Source: Acetobacteraceae bacterium (GTDB lineage: Bacteria; Pseudomonadota; Alphaproteobacteria; Acetobacterales; Acetobacteraceae). From it: a stretch of 7,412 nucleotides of DNA. Positions 5,513 through 7,412 of the stretch are shown here, piece after piece. Location of the stretch: assembly GCA_027489135.1 (NCBI GenBank), contig JAIYAI010000260.1, forward strand, positions 1 to 7,412, in the 5' to 3' direction. A program made the position numbers and the translations under genes. Position 1 is the stretch's first letter, and each line of letters begins with the position of its first letter. Below the pieces are notes generated by a model. It was not told the origin of the DNA. It saw only the letters and a program-made list of their open reading frames with translations, and did no database searches.

Positions 5513-6838
5513 ATGAGCGGGAAGAAGCTGCATCTCGGCGCCTTCATGCGGCCGGCCAGCATCCATACCGCGGCCTGGCGCTACCCCGGCGCCTTCGCCG
5601 ACGCCAATTTCAACCTCAGGCACCTGGTGCGCTTCATCCAGACGCTGGAAGCGGCGAAGTTCGACGCCTTCTTCATGGCCGACCACTACGCCGTGCTGAA
5701 CATGCCGATCGAGGCGCTGAAGCGCAGCCACACGGTCACCAGCTTCGAGCCCCTGACCCTGCTCTCGGCGCTGGCGATGGTGACGGAGCGGATCGGGCTG
5801 ATCGCCACGGCGTCCACCACCTACAACGACGCCTGGCACGTGGCCCGCAAGTTCGCGTCGCTCGACCACATCAGCGGTGGCCGCGCGGCCTGGAACCTGG
5901 TCACCACCGCCAATCCCGATGCCGCGCTGAATTTCGGCCATGACGAACACAGGGCGCATGGCGAGCGGTACAAGCGGGCGCGCGAGTTCTTCGACGTCGT
6001 CACGGGCCTCTGGGACAGCTTCGCCGACGACGCCTTCATCCGCGACCAGGCGAGCGGCATCTTCATGGACCCCGCGAAGATGCATGTGCTCGACCACAAG
6101 GGCGAGGAACTGTCCGTCCGCGGCCCCGTCAACATCGCGCGTCCGCCGCAGGGCTGGCCCGTCATCGTCCAGGCCGGCAGTTCCGAGGCGGGGAAGCAGA
6201 TCGCAGCCGAGACGGCGGAGGCGGTCTTCGCCGCCTCCCCCAACTTCGCGGACGGGCAGCGATTCTACGCCGACGTGAAGGGGCGGATGCGGGCGGTGGG
6301 ACGCAACCCGGACCACCTGAAGATCCTGCCCGGCTGCCTGGTCGTGGTGGGGGAGACGGAGGCGGAGGCGCGGGCCAAGCGCGCGACGCTCGACGGCCTC
6401 GTGCACTACGACAGCGCCATCGCCGCGCTCTCCATCGCGCTCGGCATGGATGCCCGGACGCTGGACCCGGACGCGCCCCTGCCGGAGATCCCGGACACCG
6501 AGGCCAGCAAGTCCGGGCGCGAGCGCGCCATCAACCTGGCGCGGCGGGAGAACCTGACCGTGCGGCAGCTTGCCCAGCGCCTCGGCGGCTATGGCGGCAA
6601 CGCGATGGTCGGCACGCCCGCGCAGATCGCCGACGAGATGCAGCGCTGGCTCGAGGGCGAGGCATGCGACGGCTTCAACATCATGTTCCCCTTCCTGCCG
6701 CAGGGCCTGGATGAGTTCTGCACGATGGTGGTGCCCGAACTGCAGCGGCGCGGCATCTTCCGCACCGAATACGAGGGCACGACCTTGCGCGAGAATCTCG
6801 GCCTGCCGCGGCCTGCGAACCGCTTCTTCCCGGCGTGA
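5513..6838 (+). CDS. LLM-class FMN-dependent monooxygenase (NtaA/SnaA/DszA-type)
   Basis: A 441-aa cytoplasmic enzyme of the luciferase-like monooxygenase fold (TIM barrel), NtaA/SnaA/DszA/DmoA branch, which uses reduced FMN and O2 to oxidise substrates such as chelators, sulfides or sulfones. Motifs in order: the N-terminal barrel strand HLGAFM (7-12), HTAAWRYP (18-25), FDAFFMADH (50-58), SFEPLTLLSALA (77-88), RIGLIATASTTYNDAWHVAR (93-112), SLDHISGGRAAWNLVT (116-131), NFG (140-142), ERYKRAREF (151-159), VRGPVNIARPPQG (202-214), PVIVQAGSSEAG (216-227) and a C-terminal AMVGTPAQIADEM (364-376). Length and motif order match full-length family members. The ATG at 5513 has GAGGAG 6 nt upstream. 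These enzymes need an outside source of FMNH2; the next gene, overlapping by GTGA, encodes a flavodoxin-fold protein that may supply it. The substrate cannot be read from sequence. Divergence from two exporters suggests a role in handling a xenobiotic or a secreted metabolite. Confidence 0.95.
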   Translation: MSGKKLHLGAFMRPASIHTAAWRYPGAFADANFNLRHLVRFIQTLEAAKFDAFFMADHYAVLNMPIEALKRSHTVTSFEPLTLLSALAMVTERIGLIATASTTYNDAWHVARKFASLDHISGGRAAWNLVTTANPDAALNFGHDEHRAHGERYKRAREFFDVVTGLWDSFADDAFIRDQASGIFMDPAKMHVLDHKGEELSVRGPVNIARPPQGWPVIVQAGSSEAGKQIAAETAEAVFAASPNFADGQRFYADVKGRMRAVGRNPDHLKILPGCLVVVGETEAEARAKRATLDGLVHYDSAIAALSIALGMDARTLDPDAPLPEIPDTEASKSGRERAINLARRENLTVRQLAQRLGGYGGNAMVGTPAQIADEMQRWLEGEACDGFNIMFPFLPQGLDEFCTMVVPELQRRGIFRTEYEGTTLRENLGLPRPANRFFPA

Positions 6839-7332
6839 CAAAGAAGACCCTGCTGATCGTCTGGCACAGCCGGACCGGCGCCGCGCGGCAGATGGCGGCG
6901 GCGGCGGCGCTCGGCGCGGCGGCGGAGAGCACGGTCGCGACCCGCCTGCTGCACGCCGACGAGGCCGGGCCGCGCGACGTGCTGGCGGCCGACGGCTTCG
7001 TCTTCGCCACGCCCGAGAATCTCGCCGCCCTGGCCGGCGTCACGAAGGAGTTCTTCGACCGCTGCTACTACCCGGCGCTCGGGCGGATCGAGGGCCGGCC
7101 CTTTGCCATGCTGGTCTCAGCCGGCAGCGACGGGATGAACGCGGTCCGGCAGATCCGCCGCATCGCCACGGGCTGGCGGCTGCGCGAGGTGGCGGAGCCC
7201 ATCATCCTCTGCACCCGGGCACAGACACCGCAGGCGATCCTGGCGCAGAAGGTCCTGGCCGCCGAGGACCTGGCGCGCTGCGAGGAATTCGGCGCGACCC
7301 TCGCGGCCGGGCTGGCAATGGGAATCTTCTAG
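6835..7332 (+). CDS. Flavodoxin-fold FMN-binding protein (flavodoxin family / NADPH-dependent FMN reductase-like)
   Basis: A 165-aa protein with a flavodoxin-like alpha/beta layout: strand KTLLIVW (4-10), then the FMN phosphate loop HSRTGAARQMA (11-21), strand ADGFVFATPENLAALAGVTK (52-71) equivalent to the 50s FMN-binding loop of the FMN reductase group, FFDRCYYPALG (73-83), strand RPFAMLVSAGSDG (88-100), RQIRRIATGWRL (105-116), and EPIILCT (121-127) followed by a helical end. It starts at GTG 6835 inside the last codons of the monooxygenase gene (GTGA overlap), implying coupled translation. The likely job is to bind FMN and pass reduced flavin or electrons to the monooxygenase, replacing the separate NtaB-type reductase seen with other NtaA-like enzymes; this role is inferred from context. 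It could instead be an NAD(P)H:quinone oxidoreductase-like protein. Fold confidence is high, function moderate. Confidence 0.87.
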   Translation: MTKKTLLIVWHSRTGAARQMAAAAALGAAAESTVATRLLHADEAGPRDVLAADGFVFATPENLAALAGVTKEFFDRCYYPALGRIEGRPFAMLVSAGSDGMNAVRQIRRIATGWRLREVAEPIILCTRAQTPQAILAQKVLAAEDLARCEEFGATLAAGLAMGIF

Positions 7333-7369
7333 ACCATGATCCGCGCGCACGGACGCGCGGACCATGGTC
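7332..7369. terminator. Long hairpin after the monooxygenase-flavodoxin operon, probable terminator
   Basis: Arms GACCATGATCCGCGCG (7332-7347) and CGCGCGGACCATGGTC (7354-7369) pair over 16 bp around a 6-nt loop with one mismatch. The first arm starts on the last base of the flavodoxin gene's TAG stop. No T-tract follows on the plus strand. The mismatch (A opposite C in plus-strand RNA) becomes a G-U pair in minus-strand RNA, so the fold is fully paired only when transcribed leftward. It may serve both directions or mainly a convergent gene to the right. Confidence 0.6.
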
Positions 7370-7412
7370 CAGGCTCCTGATGTGTCGCGTGATCCACGCC
7401 TTCGGTGATTCC

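Noticed and set aside
5495..6841. 448-codon minus-strand frame opposite the monooxygenase gene
   Set aside because: It is an antisense shadow of a clear luciferase-like monooxygenase and shows no domain of its own.
7380..7412. ATG at 7380 opening a frame MCRVIHAFGDS to the right edge
   Set aside because: No Shine-Dalgarno precedes it, it lies 10 bp past the hairpin, and 11 codons are too few to judge. Nothing else is supported between 7370 and the end.

Overview
The window is very GC-rich (about 70% by eye) and gene-dense. G/C-ending codons dominate and several starts are GTG or TTG. Together with a Bug/TctC-type solute receptor, a TRAP permease, an MmgE/PrpD protein and an NtaA-like flavin monooxygenase, this suggests a soil or environmental alphaproteobacterium, possibly of the Acetobacteraceae (Roseomonas-like). 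A high-GC betaproteobacterium is not excluded. The taxonomy is inference.

Left part (1-2667): a minus-strand unit holds a MmgE/PrpD-family protein (259-1602) followed by the first 54 codons of a TRAP transporter small permease (DctQ), which runs off the left edge. A periplasmic Bug/TctC receptor (1705-2667) is transcribed divergently from the MmgE/PrpD gene. The 102-bp gap between them carries a perfect 7-bp inverted repeat and a second hairpin that touches the receptor's Shine-Dalgarno. This looks like an organic-acid uptake and catabolism locus.

Middle part (2627-5250): two MFS transporters lie on the minus strand. A 414-aa 12-helix-type protein is upstream, and a 460-aa 14-helix DHA2-like protein starts at a TTG that overlaps its stop (TTGA). 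The second gene ends inside the receptor gene, giving a 41-bp convergent overlap.

Right part (5251-7412): a divergent promoter region separates the MFS pair from a plus-strand operon. That operon encodes an NtaA/SnaA/DszA-like FMN-dependent monooxygenase (5513-6838) and a small flavodoxin-fold protein (6835-7332) overlapping it by GTGA; a strong hairpin follows. The divergent region contains repeated ACCGGTCG boxes, an inverted repeat placed like an operator, and a duplicated 23-bp element that creates a chain of very short overlapping reading frames ahead of the first MFS gene.

Taken together, the window reads as an accessory metabolic region: uptake (Bug receptor, TRAP), acid processing (MmgE/PrpD), oxidative attack on a small organic molecule (monooxygenase plus flavin partner) and export (two MFS proteins). 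I recognise no phage, IS, CRISPR or RNA genes. No radically new system is visible. The best candidates for something undescribed are the monooxygenase-flavodoxin pair with its divergent exporter operon, and the stop-start leader arrangement in front of the exporter.
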